Assembly (NCBI GenBank): GCA_965262665.1
Contig: CBDHFR010000004.1
Location: 1,736,001-1,800,000 of the forward strand
DNA from: CBDBND01 sp965262665
GTDB taxonomy: Bacteria > Pseudomonadota > Alphaproteobacteria > Rhodospirillales > Rhodospirillaceae
Direction: 5' to 3'
DNA length: 64,000 bases
Part shown: piece after piece, positions 1-9,151 of the stretch
How the letters are laid out: each line of letters opens with the position of its first letter
Numbering within the stretch: the stretch's first letter is position 1
Program-made: the position numbers and the translations under genes
Notes under the pieces: generated by a model
What the model saw: the letters and a program-made list of their open reading frames with translations, nothing else
What the model was told of the DNA's origin: nothing
Databases searched by the model: none

Positions 1-587
1 CGGGCAAGCCCGCAACCACCTTTACCGAACTTTTCTGGAATTGAGAAAATCCGCAGAATTTGTGGGATACACCGAGCCGATACCATCTTAAATTGCTGTT
101 GGTGGCAGTAGGTATTCCAAGGTTGGGATAAGAGAAATTGCACGCGTGTTACTTGGCTTGAGTCGTGGACGCCGATCGGCAAACCAACCCATGGAAATCC
201 CTTGATTATGAGGGCTCAAGCTCAAGGTTTCGCGCCGACGAGCATTCAAGCGCCCGCAGAATCAGAATCGACGCCTTTTAGAGGCAGTGTCAGACCTAAC
301 CTTGGACAGCTGATACTTGCAAACTCTGCACCGGGAAACGTCTCAGCCCCTCGCGTCGTCGCCTGTGCATGGACCCTGCATCCGTCTGAGACGGGGTGCC
401 GTGATCAGATCCGGTCGTATTATTTCGTGTATCATCAAAGCACATGGGCCCATAGTGCATTGGGAATCGACCACAGACACCCGAAACCATCGTCTCGTTG
501 CCGGAAAAGCTGGCCCTGAACCAGCATTCGACTCAGACCCACCAAAATGGGCCGGTCGGCCATCCACGGAGATGTAAGGTGAGGAAC
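1..587. other. no recognisable gene
   Basis: I see no convincing coding sequence, RNA gene or repeat here. The open frames present are short, overlap each other on both strands and resemble no family I know. The stretch ends exactly where the IS3 terminal repeat begins, so it may be the edge of a gene or intergenic region cut by that element. Confidence 0.5.
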
Positions 588-895
588 TGGACCTGCACCG
601 CAAAAGTGGAGAGTTACCTTCTCACCTAAGCCGCCATACTTTCGCACTTCACCGGACTGATGCTGCCCAGATATGAATGGCGACGACGCGGATTATAAAA
701 TCCATTGATATAATGGAACAGGGCGTTTTGTGCCTGTTCCCTGGTTTCATAGTGTTCCCTCCATATTAATTCTGCTTTCAATGATTTGAAGAACGTTTCT
801 ACAGTCGCATTGCCATAGCAATTCCCTTTGCCAGACATCGAAGAGAGAAAGCCGTGGCCTTTGAGAAGTTTCCGGTAATCGTTCGAGCAATACTG

Positions 896-2377
896 GGCGG
901 GTTCAATCGGTCGTCGCAACACTCTGGCATAGGAGGTTGCTATGACGGGTACGCAGACGGCGGTCGGATCGGTCTGGACGGAGCAAGTTGCATTCGCCAG
1001 GTCGACCGGACTCGGCACGGCGTGAGGAGCTTGTTCGGTTCTGGGCAGCGATTGCGACGGGGCGTTCGAGCGAGGACGCGGCCCGAGATGCCGGTGTATC
1101 CCCTCCGGTAGGCTCGAGGTGGTTCCGGAGGTCGGGCGGCATGCCACCAGCACATTTATCGCAATCGGCCAAGCCGCTGTCAGGACGTTACCTGTCTTTC
1201 GAGGAACGTGAGGAGATTGCTCTTCTGCGCGCTCAGGGAAGAGGCATACGTCATATTGCTTGCCGGCTGGAGCGAGCACCGTCGACGATCTCCCGCGAGG
1301 TGCGGCGCAACGCGGCGACCCGAAGCGGTGGCCTGGACTACCGAGCAACGACGGCGCAGTGGCATGCTGATCGATCCGCCAAAAGGCCGCAGCCAGCCAA
1401 GCTGGCAACGAATGAGGCGCTGCGGCGCGATGTGCAGGATCGGCTTGCGGGTCGGATCTCGGCACCGGATGGAACGGTGATCGAGGGGCCACGCGTCGTC
1501 TGGAACGGTCGTCGGCATGGGCCGCGGCAGCGCAGGCGATGGGCCAGGGCCTGGAGTCCTGAGCAGATCGCGCACCGTCTTCGGATCGACTATCCTGGGG
1601 ACGGGCCCGAGGATCAAGCGATGCGGATCAGTCATGAGGCGATCTATCAGGCGCTCTACGTACAGGGCCGCGGCGCACTCCGTCGTGAGCTGACCGCCTG
1701 CCTTCGCACGGGAAGGGCACTGCGCGTGCCTCGGGCACGTAGCCGCCGGCGGGGAAAATCCTTCGTCACGCCTGAGATCATGATCAGTGAACGATCGGCG
1801 GAAGCAGCTGATCGGGCCGTACCCGGACACTGGGAAGGTGACCTGATCATCGGCTTGGGCAGATCGGCGATCGGCACTCTGGTGGAACGCGCCACGCGGT
1901 TCACAATGCTGCTGCATCTTCCCCGAATGGAAGGCCACGGCACCGTCCCGCGCGTGAAGAACGGGCCTGCGCTTGCCGGCTGGAGCGAGCATGGGGCTGA
2001 AGCGGTTCGCGATGCCATCGCCCGGACGATCACGACATTGCCAGCGCAGCTTCGCCGCTCGCTGACCTGGGACCAGGGAGCAGAGATGGCCAGGCATGCG
2101 GATCTGCGGATCGCAACCGGCCTTCCCGTCTACTTCTGCGAACCGCACAGCCCTTGGCAACGCGGAACGAACGAGAACACCAATGGATTGCTTCGACAGT
2201 ACTTCCCGAAAGGAACCGATCTGAGCGCACACAGTCCGGACGTACTCGCAGTTGTTGCTGACGCGCTCAATACACGGCCCCGCAAGACCCTCGGATGGAG
2301 AACTCCCGCCGAAGCTCTGGACCAGTGCTTGCAGGCCAGTCAAACTGAACGTGTTGCGACGACCGGTTGAACCCGCC
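896..2377 (+). mobile_element. IS30-family element with 3-bp target duplication
   Basis: The terminal inverted repeats begin GGCGGGTTCAAT on the left and read GGCGGGTTCAAC from the right on the opposite strand, continuing CGGTCGTCGCAACAC with one mismatch in about 27 bp. The element is 1,482 bp and is flanked by CTG at 893-895 and 2378-2380. The target is the rve domain of the IS3 OrfB gene between the codons for its second Asp motif and the following Tyr. Near-perfect ends and an open transposase frame suggest a fairly recent insertion. Confidence 0.9.
988..2370 (+). CDS. IS30-family transposase
   Basis: A DDE transposase of about 460 residues. It has an N-terminal HTH region (SFEEREEIALLRAQGRGIRHIA and SRLERAPSTISREVRRNA-like segment, residues 70-110), a linker, and a C-terminal rve-type DDE domain. 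Catalytic motifs are visible: GHWEGDLIIG (first Asp, around residue 286), TWDQGAEMARHAD (second Asp) and PWQRGTNENTNGLLRQYFPKGTDL (Glu). The residues ahead of about 65 are atypical for IS30, so a downstream start is possible. The stop codon lies inside the right inverted repeat. I see no frameshift, so the enzyme may be active. Confidence 0.9.
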   Translation: MHSPGRPDSARREELVRFWAAIATGRSSEDAARDAGVSPPVGSRWFRRSGGMPPAHLSQSAKPLSGRYLSFEEREEIALLRAQGRGIRHIACRLERAPSTISREVRRNAATRSGGLDYRATTAQWHADRSAKRPQPAKLATNEALRRDVQDRLAGRISAPDGTVIEGPRVVWNGRRHGPRQRRRWARAWSPEQIAHRLRIDYPGDGPEDQAMRISHEAIYQALYVQGRGALRRELTACLRTGRALRVPRARSRRRGKSFVTPEIMISERSAEAADRAVPGHWEGDLIIGLGRSAIGTLVERATRFTMLLHLPRMEGHGTVPRVKNGPALAGWSEHGAEAVRDAIARTITTLPAQLRRSLTWDQGAEMARHADLRIATGLPVYFCEPHSPWQRGTNENTNGLLRQYFPKGTDLSAHSPDVLAVVADALNTRPRKTLGWRTPAEALDQCLQASQTERVATTG

Positions 2378-2964
2378 CTGCGAGCCACGATCAGAATGAT
2401 GAATGACCCCTGGTGGCGGTTGTCGCAATGCAATGGCCCTTTTCAGGGCCTTGATCGGCAAATCCCGTTTGAGCCTGTCGCTGACGGCCCAGCCAATGAC
2501 ACGGCGTGAATACAAATCGATGATCACCGCAAGATACAGCCAGCCCGCTGCCGTCCAGAGATAGCTGATATCACCGGCCCATTTCTGGTTTGGTCCCGTG
2601 GCCTGAAAATCTCCATCCAGAAGGTTGGGAGCTATGTTGTGGTTGTGATTACTGTTTGTCGTGCGTTTGAATTTATGAGTTCTGACGATGCGAATATCGT
2701 TCTCCCGCATCAACCGCCCGACCCGGCGTTCACCAATGACGATGCCTTGATCCCTGAGTTCATCAGTCATTCGCTGGCGACCATAGGCCCGATAATTACG
2801 GGCATGTTCGGCACGAATATGGGCCAAATAGACCCTGTCGTCGCGTTGGCGCTGACTGGCAGGGCGAGACACCCAAGCGTAGTAGCCGCTTTCACTGACC
2901 CTCAGGACTTTGCACATCCTGCAGATTGAAAAATTGGCCTTCTCCTTTGCGATGAAATGAAACC

Positions 2965-3240
2965 TCATCGGCTTTGGCTCGCGAAGAAGGCCGTCGCTTT
3001 TTTTAAAATGTCCCGCTCCTCACGCAATGTCCTGTTCTCCTTGCAAAGGCGAGCCAATTCCTTGTCTTTATCATTATGAGGGCCGGACAGCAGCTCAGTG
3101 TGCTTATGACTGGTAATCCACTTGCCTAATGTAGACAGACCAATGCCAAGATCGGCGGCAACTTGCTTGTGTGATAGCCCGCTCGTCAATGCAATCCGAA
3201 CGGCTTCAGAACGAAATTCCTCAGTTCTTCCGATACCCAT
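2965..3240 (-). CDS. IS3-family transposase OrfA
   Basis: This 91-residue protein is the helix-turn-helix DNA-binding subunit of an IS3-type transposase. Residues 1-50 form the HTH (EEFRSEAVRIAL, LSHKQVAADLGIGLSTLGKW), and residues 55-88 a leucine-zipper-like coiled coil (ELARLCKENRTLREERDILKKA). A run of seven A on the coding strand (window 2998-3004) near the end matches the slippery site used by IS3 elements for -1 frameshifting into OrfB. OrfB overlaps its end by 4 nt. OrfA itself looks intact, but the partner reading frame is destroyed by IS30. Confidence 0.9.
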   Translation of the reverse strand: MGIGRTEEFRSEAVRIALTSGLSHKQVAADLGIGLSTLGKWITSHKHTELLSGPHNDKDKELARLCKENRTLREERDILKKATAFFASQSR

Positions 3241-3438
3241 ATGGGCCTCCTGTTGAGTTTAAACTTTAACAGAAGGCACTCTCCATTTTACCGGTACCAG
3301 TCCAATCAGACTGTCGATCAGAGATTAAGATGACTGCGTGAAGAAACGCCAAACAGCGATATGAAGATGGGTTAAAGAACGGGTCATAGAGACTATTAAT
3401 TCATAACTTATTGTTATTAAAATATAATTATAAAATAA

Positions 3439-4274
3439 TGGCGGACCAGGAAGCCGCTCTCAAGGCGCAGTTCCGGGACAATCCGCCGCGCGACACCAAC
3501 GCGGTGCGGGATGCCATCTTCCGAAAGTTTGCTGTGAGATATTCACGTCCGGGCGCCATCAAGCTGATGCACCGCCTGGGGTTCGCATACGTGAAGCCGA
3601 AGACGCTGCCGAAGCAGGCCGACAAGCAGGCGCAGGAAGCCTTCATCAGGGATTATGAACAGCTGACGCGCGGGATGTTTCCGGACGCGACGGTTGTCTT
3701 CGCCGCTGCGGTCCATCCCGAGTATCAGAGCCGGCCGGCGCATGGCTGGTTCATCCGTTCCGACAAGCCGGCGATCAAGGCCACGACAGGGCGCCAGCGG
3801 CTGAACCTGCACGGCGCACTGGACCTTGAAACGATGAAGCTCACCCTGGTCGAGGGCGAGAAGATCAATGCCGAAACCTCTCTGCGGTTGTTCGAGAAGC
3901 TGGAACGGGCCTATCCGGACACCCGGGTGATCCCGGGTGATCCCGGGTGATCCCGGGTGATCCATGTCTGTCTCGACAATGCGCGCTATCACCATGCCAG
4001 GCTGTTGCGGCCGTTCCTGGAGCGGCCGGAGTGCCGCATCCGGCTGCATTTCCTGCCGCCGTATGCGCCACACCTCAATCCCATCGAGCGGTTATGGGGC
4101 GTCATGCACCGGCATGTGACGCACAACCGGTTTTATCCCGATTTCCGACAGTTCACCGAGGCCATCTTCGGGTTCTTCAACTAAACCCTGCCCCGGGAAT
4201 GGGAAACAATCCGAGACACCGTTACCGACAACTTTCGTGTCATCACACACGATCAGTACCGAGTAATTGGGTAG
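3439..4274 (+). pseudogene. decayed IS630-family transposase with internal stops
   Basis: The sequence encodes the C-terminal two thirds of an IS630 DDE transposase: the second Asp in VCLDNARYHHA, then LPPYAPHLNPIERLWG with the Glu. The N-terminal HTH is missing; homology starts at about 3439, after AT-rich DNA. One frame continues to TAG at 4272-4274 but is broken by TGA at 3948-3950, created by a 10-bp repeat expansion, and by TAA at 4182-4184, where a Lys codon is expected before TLPREWE. The right part abuts the truncated B12-binding gene on the other strand, so this element probably removed that gene's 3' half. Confidence 0.85.
3922..3961 (+). repeat. four perfect copies of a 10-bp tandem repeat
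   Basis: The unit CCCGGGTGAT occurs four times head to tail inside the IS630 transposase. One copy would encode the expected TRVIHVCLDN. The three extra copies add 30 bp, so the frame is kept, but rephasing the 10-bp unit creates the TGA at 3948-3950. The perfect identity of all copies points to recent slippage or tandem duplication. Confidence 0.95.
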
Positions 4275-4947
4275 CAGGAGTATATCGGATTTTTCCCCAT
4301 TCGACTGTTTTGGTGTACCCATCGACATGAGCCGGATCCAAAATCTCATAGGCCGGTATCGGCAGGTCTATAATCAAAATGTCGGGATAGCTTTCATTTG
4401 TAGAGACACTCTCGCCCGTTTGTCGCGAGAGACCGGGGATAGACTCCAGCGCTGCACCGGTTTCAATCCCATCAATTAGATTAGGTAGACTAAATTCAAC
4501 TTCCCCTTTCAAAGAGTAGTGACACAATCCTTGCTCTACCGCTCTGCCTGGATAATTTGTCGCATGGGATCCGGTGAGTATTGTGACCGACTTGGGCGAT
4601 GCTGTCTTAGCCCAATTAAAAACGTCCTGCCCGTCCCAGTCTTGGGCCGTAGCAAAAGTCAGAATTGATTGTACGATAGCTAGGTAACGGGGTTTGTGCC
4701 CTGTTATCGCCTCCCGCACCTTAGATTTGCGGGCATTGGTCTCCGTGAATATGCCCATGTCAAAGAGCTTTACGGTGTATCCACGCTGAAGAAGCAAAGC
4801 AGCAACTGTCAACGGATCGATAGGAGAAATTAGGCGCCGATTCTCAAAATCAGGCTTTCCTACTTTCCGATCGGCCTCGCTGTCATAGTCCACAAGAGGC
4901 GGAACAATAATCAGAACGTCGATTTTGGTATCCAGGGTTTCGCTCAC
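4275..4947 (-). pseudogene. cobalamin-binding radical SAM-type protein, C-terminally truncated
   Basis: The first 220 residues match the N-terminal B12-binding domain of B12-dependent radical SAM enzymes: KIDVLIIVPPL, SPIDPLTVAALLLQRGYTVKLFD, a GSHATNYPGRAVE segment, then FSLPNLIDGIETG and the linker ending GKIRYTPAT. In the family this linker is followed by the CxxxCxxC iron-sulfur motif, but here the sequence runs into the IS630 fragment, so the catalytic domain is gone. Base composition is visibly more AT-rich than the amidohydrolase downstream, suggesting acquisition. The missing half is not found on the far side of the IS. Confidence 0.75.
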
Positions 4948-5119
4948 CTTTACGACCGTCGTGACTGCTTGCTATTGAAGAGCTGTTATTGTGCACGTCA
5001 TATCCACGATGATAGCACAATAGGTAAGGTGCATCTTTAACCAAAGCGTCGCGAACTATCCTTAATATTTTGAAAGGATATCCTTTGGATTTAATTAAGA
5101 ATGGTGCGCTAGCGGACGA

Positions 5120-6622
5120 TCACCGGTCCTGTTGCGCCAGGAACCGCAAAAATTCACGGCGGTTCTTCGGACCATACGTGAGATAGCTCGGATCTCTCCT
5201 TTCGGCGTATTCCTCTTTGGCTTTTTCGACTGGATCAACTTTGGTGTGCTTGCGCACGTCTTCAGGCGATAAGCCGTAGGCTTCGGCGCTGTTCAACCCG
5301 AATACTTTGGCACGGATTTCCGGCGTAATTTTCGGATAGCCATATTTTTCCTGGAATTCATCCGAGATCTGGAAGGCGCGGAAGGCCATAATCTGATCCT
5401 GGGGTGAACCGTACCAGATGGAATCCGTTCCCCACTGCACGCGGTCTTCACCCACACACTTCAACAGTTTGCCCATGACGTGTGCCGCCTGACCGGCATC
5501 GCGCATCAAATAACGCCAGGTGCTACCGATCTCCGCATAAACGTTAGAAGGATTGTCGGGAGTGTAGCCGTGGTCGATCAGCGAATTGATCAAATCGTCA
5601 ACACCTGACCCGGAGTCCCGAGAGTACGGCCCTTCCGGCACGCGCATGTCATACCCCGCATGGTAGATCATGAAGATGATGTCGGGGTTTTGCCGCGCCG
5701 CAGGTCCCACATCGCGGGAACTGGAATACTTTAGGTTTTCTTTGTACTGCAGAAACGGCAGGCCTTTGTGGACGGCGATACGCTTGTTACCGCTTGCCCG
5801 AACCTTAGAGATAAACAACTGCCCGAGATCATCATCAAGGAAAAAACCCGTGTCGTTTGGACCATGCTGGGTGTAAGTCTTCCACGCGGCGACAGGCCAT
5901 TTGGCCGCTATTTCCTCCATGATCTCCAGGTCTTCGGGATAGGTCGGCATGCAGCGGCCGTGAACCATCAGACGTTGCGTTGTGCCGAGGGCTTCGACGA
6001 TGCGAACCGTCTCGGCGCCCTCCGAATACTTCGGTAACATTTGATTTTTGGGCGCCGGACCAAACGACAGCACCGCAATGTCGGTGTCGCTGTCCATGAA
6101 CACTTCTTTGATGTACGCCTCACCGGTGAGGCAGTGAATATGCCCATTCTCAGGATCGTCTCCGCCGTAATCGCAGCCCACCTGGGGGGCAAAGAACTTG
6201 TAGTTGTGACGCGCGGGATAGAGCGGCGCACCTTCCACCCAGGAGTCTATGTTGCCGACATGATGACCTTGGATGTCGAAGATAAATTCATCACCATCGA
6301 GCGCGTCTTTTGCTGCGGCTTCTTCAAAGCGTGCCTCCCACGGCAACACATATTTGCTGCCGCGCTGACCGGCGGCCGCGTTGGCTTCGTTGAGTGCCAA
6401 CAGCGTGGTAGCGGCGCCCGCCGTGGAAACCAGAAAGTCCCGCCGGTGCTGGCCGGTGTTGCGCGCGTTGGCATCGCAGTTTTCCAGGGCCATGCGATTG
6501 GCTTTGATATGGGTGGCCGACAGTGGGCGCGGCATGAACTCGCCATTGGAGGTGCTATCCACCTTGATCGGCAAACGCGTGCCGTCAGGGTCGTTGGCGT
6601 AGGTTCTGTTTCTTTTGGACAT
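5120..6622 (-). CDS. Tat-exported amidohydrolase-family protein
   Basis: A 500-residue protein of the amidohydrolase_2 superfamily (metal-dependent TIM-barrel hydrolases). Residues 59-85 carry a twin-arginine signal (RRDFLVSTAGAATTLLAL, then NEANAAAG), placed unusually deep because 58 residues precede it. Candidate metal ligands are in FDIQGHHVGN, MIYHAGYD and VQWGTDSIWYG (conserved late Asp). It probably hydrolyses or decarboxylates a small substrate in the periplasm. A relic of a solute-binding protein gene lies just upstream, so the enzyme may once have been cotranscribed with an uptake system. The substrate cannot be inferred. Start at 6622 is the longest; the real start could be further in. 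Confidence 0.8.
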   Translation of the reverse strand: MSKRNRTYANDPDGTRLPIKVDSTSNGEFMPRPLSATHIKANRMALENCDANARNTGQHRRDFLVSTAGAATTLLALNEANAAAGQRGSKYVLPWEARFEEAAAKDALDGDEFIFDIQGHHVGNIDSWVEGAPLYPARHNYKFFAPQVGCDYGGDDPENGHIHCLTGEAYIKEVFMDSDTDIAVLSFGPAPKNQMLPKYSEGAETVRIVEALGTTQRLMVHGRCMPTYPEDLEIMEEIAAKWPVAAWKTYTQHGPNDTGFFLDDDLGQLFISKVRASGNKRIAVHKGLPFLQYKENLKYSSSRDVGPAARQNPDIIFMIYHAGYDMRVPEGPYSRDSGSGVDDLINSLIDHGYTPDNPSNVYAEIGSTWRYLMRDAGQAAHVMGKLLKCVGEDRVQWGTDSIWYGSPQDQIMAFRAFQISDEFQEKYGYPKITPEIRAKVFGLNSAEAYGLSPEDVRKHTKVDPVEKAKEEYAERRDPSYLTYGPKNRREFLRFLAQQDR

Positions 6623-6698
6623 GTCATGCTCCCCGTGAAGATCGTCAGATCATGCTAGCGCTGATGGGGAAGGATCGGCTAGGGCGTGACATCACTCC

Positions 6699-6740
6699 TC
6701 GCCCATTTTCTCGTTCCCTAACCCCCTATCGGACATGGCG
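6699..6740 (-). repeat. 42-bp direct repeat, copy 1 (3' relic of a binding-protein gene)
   Basis: On the minus strand this encodes AMSDRGLGNEKMGEE followed by a stop, which matches the C-terminus of the peptide-binding protein at 9482 (ITDRGLGYEKMTGE). The following bases 6640-6698 also match the 3' flank of that gene. It is therefore the tail of a lost paralogue, upstream of the amidohydrolase. An almost identical copy lies exactly 1,020 bp away at 7719. Confidence 0.85.
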
Positions 6741-6826
6741 CTGCCAACTTAAAGAGTGAAAACCCGTGTCAATCAACACGAGAATGGCCGGGTATGGCAG
6801 GCGGCCTATTTTGTTTTAACCATGAG

Positions 6827-7515
6827 CTATTCAGCAGGCATGAAAAGTGCGGTATCCGCGGATGTAAATACTTTGATCATCGAGTTTATCTGCACGGAGG
6901 GTGGATATATGAAAACGTGATCCTTGAAAAATTCCCTGCGTCGGATATCAAATCCCGCTTGGGCACCTTTATAGAGTCCCCCAAAGCCGTCAATTGCAAT
7001 CACCACGTCTTTGCCCACCATGATCTCCAACAGTTCCCAATCTTCGGGTCCGAGACGACCGTCAATATGGAGGAAATCAAATTTAGCACCCTTGGAGTTG
7101 AGATCATTCAACACCTCGTGACCGCTCTTCTTTGGATATCCGTTTATAGGCCTAGATACCAATTCCAAGGGTATATGAAAATCGTTGCTTTTGTCACAGG
7201 TATGAATTGCGCCTTTATTACCATTTCTATCCATCGCAAGGGCCATAGCCATTGCAGACTTTCCAATAAATGTTCCCACCTCGAATATTGATTTTGGATC
7301 AATATATCGAATCAGTGCGTAGAGAGCTAAACCGTTGGCAGGCGAAATCGAACCCGTTTATATGCCATCAATGAGCGCTTTTGTTCACAGACTTGAAAAA
7401 TTTTACTCAGTTCAGATTTTGCGGTATCGAATTCATCTTCGATTCTTTTAAGGCAAATACCCCAGACGATATCTGACAGATCCTCAGACGATATATAGAA
7501 TGGAGGATTTTTCAT
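6827..7515 (-). pseudogene. class I SAM methyltransferase-like protein, frameshifted
   Basis: Two frames together give one Methyltransf_24-like domain. The first (7515 to about 7347) runs from MKNPPFYISSEDLS to MAYK; the second continues TGSISPANGLALYALIRYIDPKSIF and EVGTFIGKSA, the SAM-binding glycine motif, then FDFLHIDGRLG and VVIAIDGFGG. A missing A in the AAA run near 7348 explains the shift. The gene at 36178 is a homologue with the same order of motifs (MEYKTGTITEASG, FEIGTLIG, DLFHIDGKF). The region is AT-rich relative to both flanks and bounded by 42-bp direct repeats, so it looks inserted. Confidence 0.75.
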
Positions 7516-7718
7516 TTCAGACTAAAACCTTTTGACCAATGCGCCCGTTCTTCCTCGTACAAAACGAAGGTCAGATCAATCATTTTGTCCTCTAGCCCAT
7601 ACCGACATAACTTAGAAGACCGCTGAGTCACATAGTATTCTGCGTTCGTCTTTTAATTGCAGATGAAATGACAGATTTCATGAAGCTTCTCTATAGACAT
7701 TTTTATTTCACCTTTTCT

Positions 7719-7760
7719 TCGCCCATTTTCTCGTTCCCCAACCCCCTATCGGACATGGCG
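7719..7760 (-). repeat. 42-bp direct repeat, copy 2 (3' relic of a binding-protein gene)
   Basis: Identical to 6699-6740 except for one base (7739 versus 6719). Read on the minus strand, homology to the binding-protein C-terminus extends a little further upstream, to about 7790 (PRLSITDNAMSDRG). The two copies flank the AT-rich methyltransferase relic. No stop-free gene body precedes it, so only the tail of the gene remains. Confidence 0.85.
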
Positions 7761-8090
7761 TTATCGGTGATACTCAGCCTAGGTATTGCCAAGCGTTAAG
7801 GAGCGTGAGGCGCGCCCATTTCAAGAATCCCAACTGCACGCCACCCCGCCTCTTCCGCGCGGAGCACATAGGTGGACATGACTGTGTTTTCGACTTGACC
7901 AGTCGCATTGCTCAGTTCCCAGCGTAGGCGGGTAAAGGCAAAGTCATTGGAAATTTCAATGACGGTATAGTCGGTCAAGCTGAGCGATGTAATTCCTCTT
8001 TCCTTCAACGTTTTGAAGAAGCCGGCAAGTTCCGCACGCTGCTGGGCATTGCCGTCCATCACCCGCATGGCACCCTCAGTCCCGATACTA

Positions 8091-9151
8091 TAGCATTTCC
8101 GATTTATTCTGACGCATAGCCGTCAGCAACCAAGAAGTTCCTGCAGTGCCCGTGATTGAAGAGGCCGCAGACGTTATATACCGGCGGCTTTCCACAGATC
8201 ATCGATGGTGCGGGGTTTTAAGCGCTTCATGTGAGCTTTGAACTTTGAAAATGCGAGCTCGATCGGGTTGAAGTCCGGCGCATAGGGCGGCAGGAACAAA
8301 AGCCATGCGCCCCGCTTTTCAACCGCCCGCCTGGCACCGTCGCGTTTGTCGGCCGGCAGATTGCCGGGGACAACAACAGCGCCTTTTTGAAGGGTCGGGG
8401 CGCGTTGCGTTTTGATGTACTGCTCGAATGCATCACCGTCCATGGCGCCCTCGATCAAATCAGGGCACCCAGGGCGCGGTCAGGCCGTCACCGCGCAATC
8501 CGGCAATGAAGGTCATGGTTTTCCAATGACCATGGGGAATGGCGGCAACCATCCGCTGGCCGCTGGGACAGCGCCCCCGCAGGCGCGCCATTTTGGTATT
8601 GATACTTGTTTCGTCAAGGAACACGATCCTGCCGACCCGCTCGGGATGGGCCGGGAGCCGGGCCTGACGTTGGCGCCAAACCACGCGTGCTGCCTGCCCA
8701 TCCGCGCGTTCCTGTTCACTGGCGTGGGCGGTTTTTTTAAAGCTGATCTTGCGCGCGCGGAACCAGTCATTAATCGTCGAAGTCGGCGCAATCACTTGGT
8801 GAACTTCGTCCAAACGCTCAGACAGCTCTTGCAGTGTCGGGTCTGGCGTCTCCTTAATCCAGCGCAGGATATCCTCGCCGTAAGGATCAAGACGGCGCTG
8901 GCGCGACGGCCGTGGCTTGACCGCGACAGTCCCCTCGTCTTCATATCGCCTGACATACCGCACCGCCGAGCTTGCGCTCACCTCAAAAAGGGCTGCCGCC
9001 TGACGGCGCGACATGCCCGACGCCACTTTCCTCGCCAAACGAATACGCAGGTCTTCCGATACAGCCACGATGCCCCCGCCAAAGCGGCTATCGAATCAGT
9101 CCGCCAAGACCATGACAACAAAATTTTGATTCATTCAACGCGGAAACGCTC
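8091..9151 (-). mobile_element. IS630-family element inserted at TA
   Basis: The 1,061-bp element starts TAGCATTTCC on the left and its right end read inward starts GAGCGTTTCC, an imperfect inverted repeat. Both sides are flanked by TA (8089-8090 and 9152-9153), the target duplication expected for IS630. Deleting it restores the frame of the SnoaL-like gene, which fixes the boundaries well. Confidence 0.88.
8104..9068 (-). pseudogene. IS630 transposase, frameshifted and missing a catalytic Asp
   Basis: The first frame (9068-8460) has the HTH (MSRRQAAALFEVSASSAVRYVRR) and the start of the DDE domain with the first Asp in IVFLDETSINTK, ending APWVP-stop. The second (from about 8466) continues DLIEGAMDGDAFEQY and includes LPPYAPDFNPIELAFSKFKAH with the Glu. 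The junction is CCC TGA, where a +1 shift would join the frames, so it may be a recoding site. A further frameshift near 8176 leads into FNHGHCRNFLVADGYASE and the stop at 8104. The expected VVMDN of the second Asp reads VVPGN, so the enzyme should be inactive. Confidence 0.82.

Larger units (their letters stand above)
626..2968 (-). pseudogene. IS3-family transposase OrfB (rve integrase), split by IS30
   Basis: The N-terminal part (2968 down to about 2381) carries the HTH_21 region and the first part of the rve DDE domain: GDISYLWTAAGWLYLAVIIDLYSRRVIGW with the first Asp, then VIHHSDRGSQ with the second. The C-terminal part (about 892 down to 626) resumes with YCSNDYRKLL and has NATVETFFKSLKAELI with the catalytic Glu, ending at a TAG. 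The reading frame joins perfectly if IS30 and one CTG copy are removed, so the gene was intact when IS30 landed. It cannot now make a functional transposase. Confidence 0.9.
588..3304 (-). mobile_element. IS3-family element interrupted by an IS30 element
   Basis: The ends form an imperfect inverted repeat: the left end starts TGGACCTGCACCG and the right end read on the minus strand starts TGGACTGGTACCGG, with shared AGTGG/ATGGAGAG and CCTTCT blocks further in. Inside lie orfA and orfB on the minus strand in the usual IS3 order. No clear target duplication flanks it (left GAAC, right ATCA), which suggests old insertion or flank rearrangement. Without the inserted IS30 it would be about 1.2 kb, normal for IS3. 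Confidence 0.88.

Noticed and set aside
202..577. Overlapping short open frames near the left edge
   Set aside because: They overlap on both strands, have no family resemblance or RBS and low-complexity composition; kept as non-coding.
1180..2433. Long minus-strand frame opposite the IS30 transposase
   Set aside because: It is antisense to the transposase and its residues are typical of a shadow frame in GC-rich DNA.
3922..3961. CRISPR-like array
   Set aside because: Units are 10 bp with no spacers; it is a plain tandem repeat in a transposase.
6041..6658. 205-codon plus-strand frame over the amidohydrolase
   Set aside because: Antisense shadow of the Tat amidohydrolase gene, whose motifs are unambiguous.
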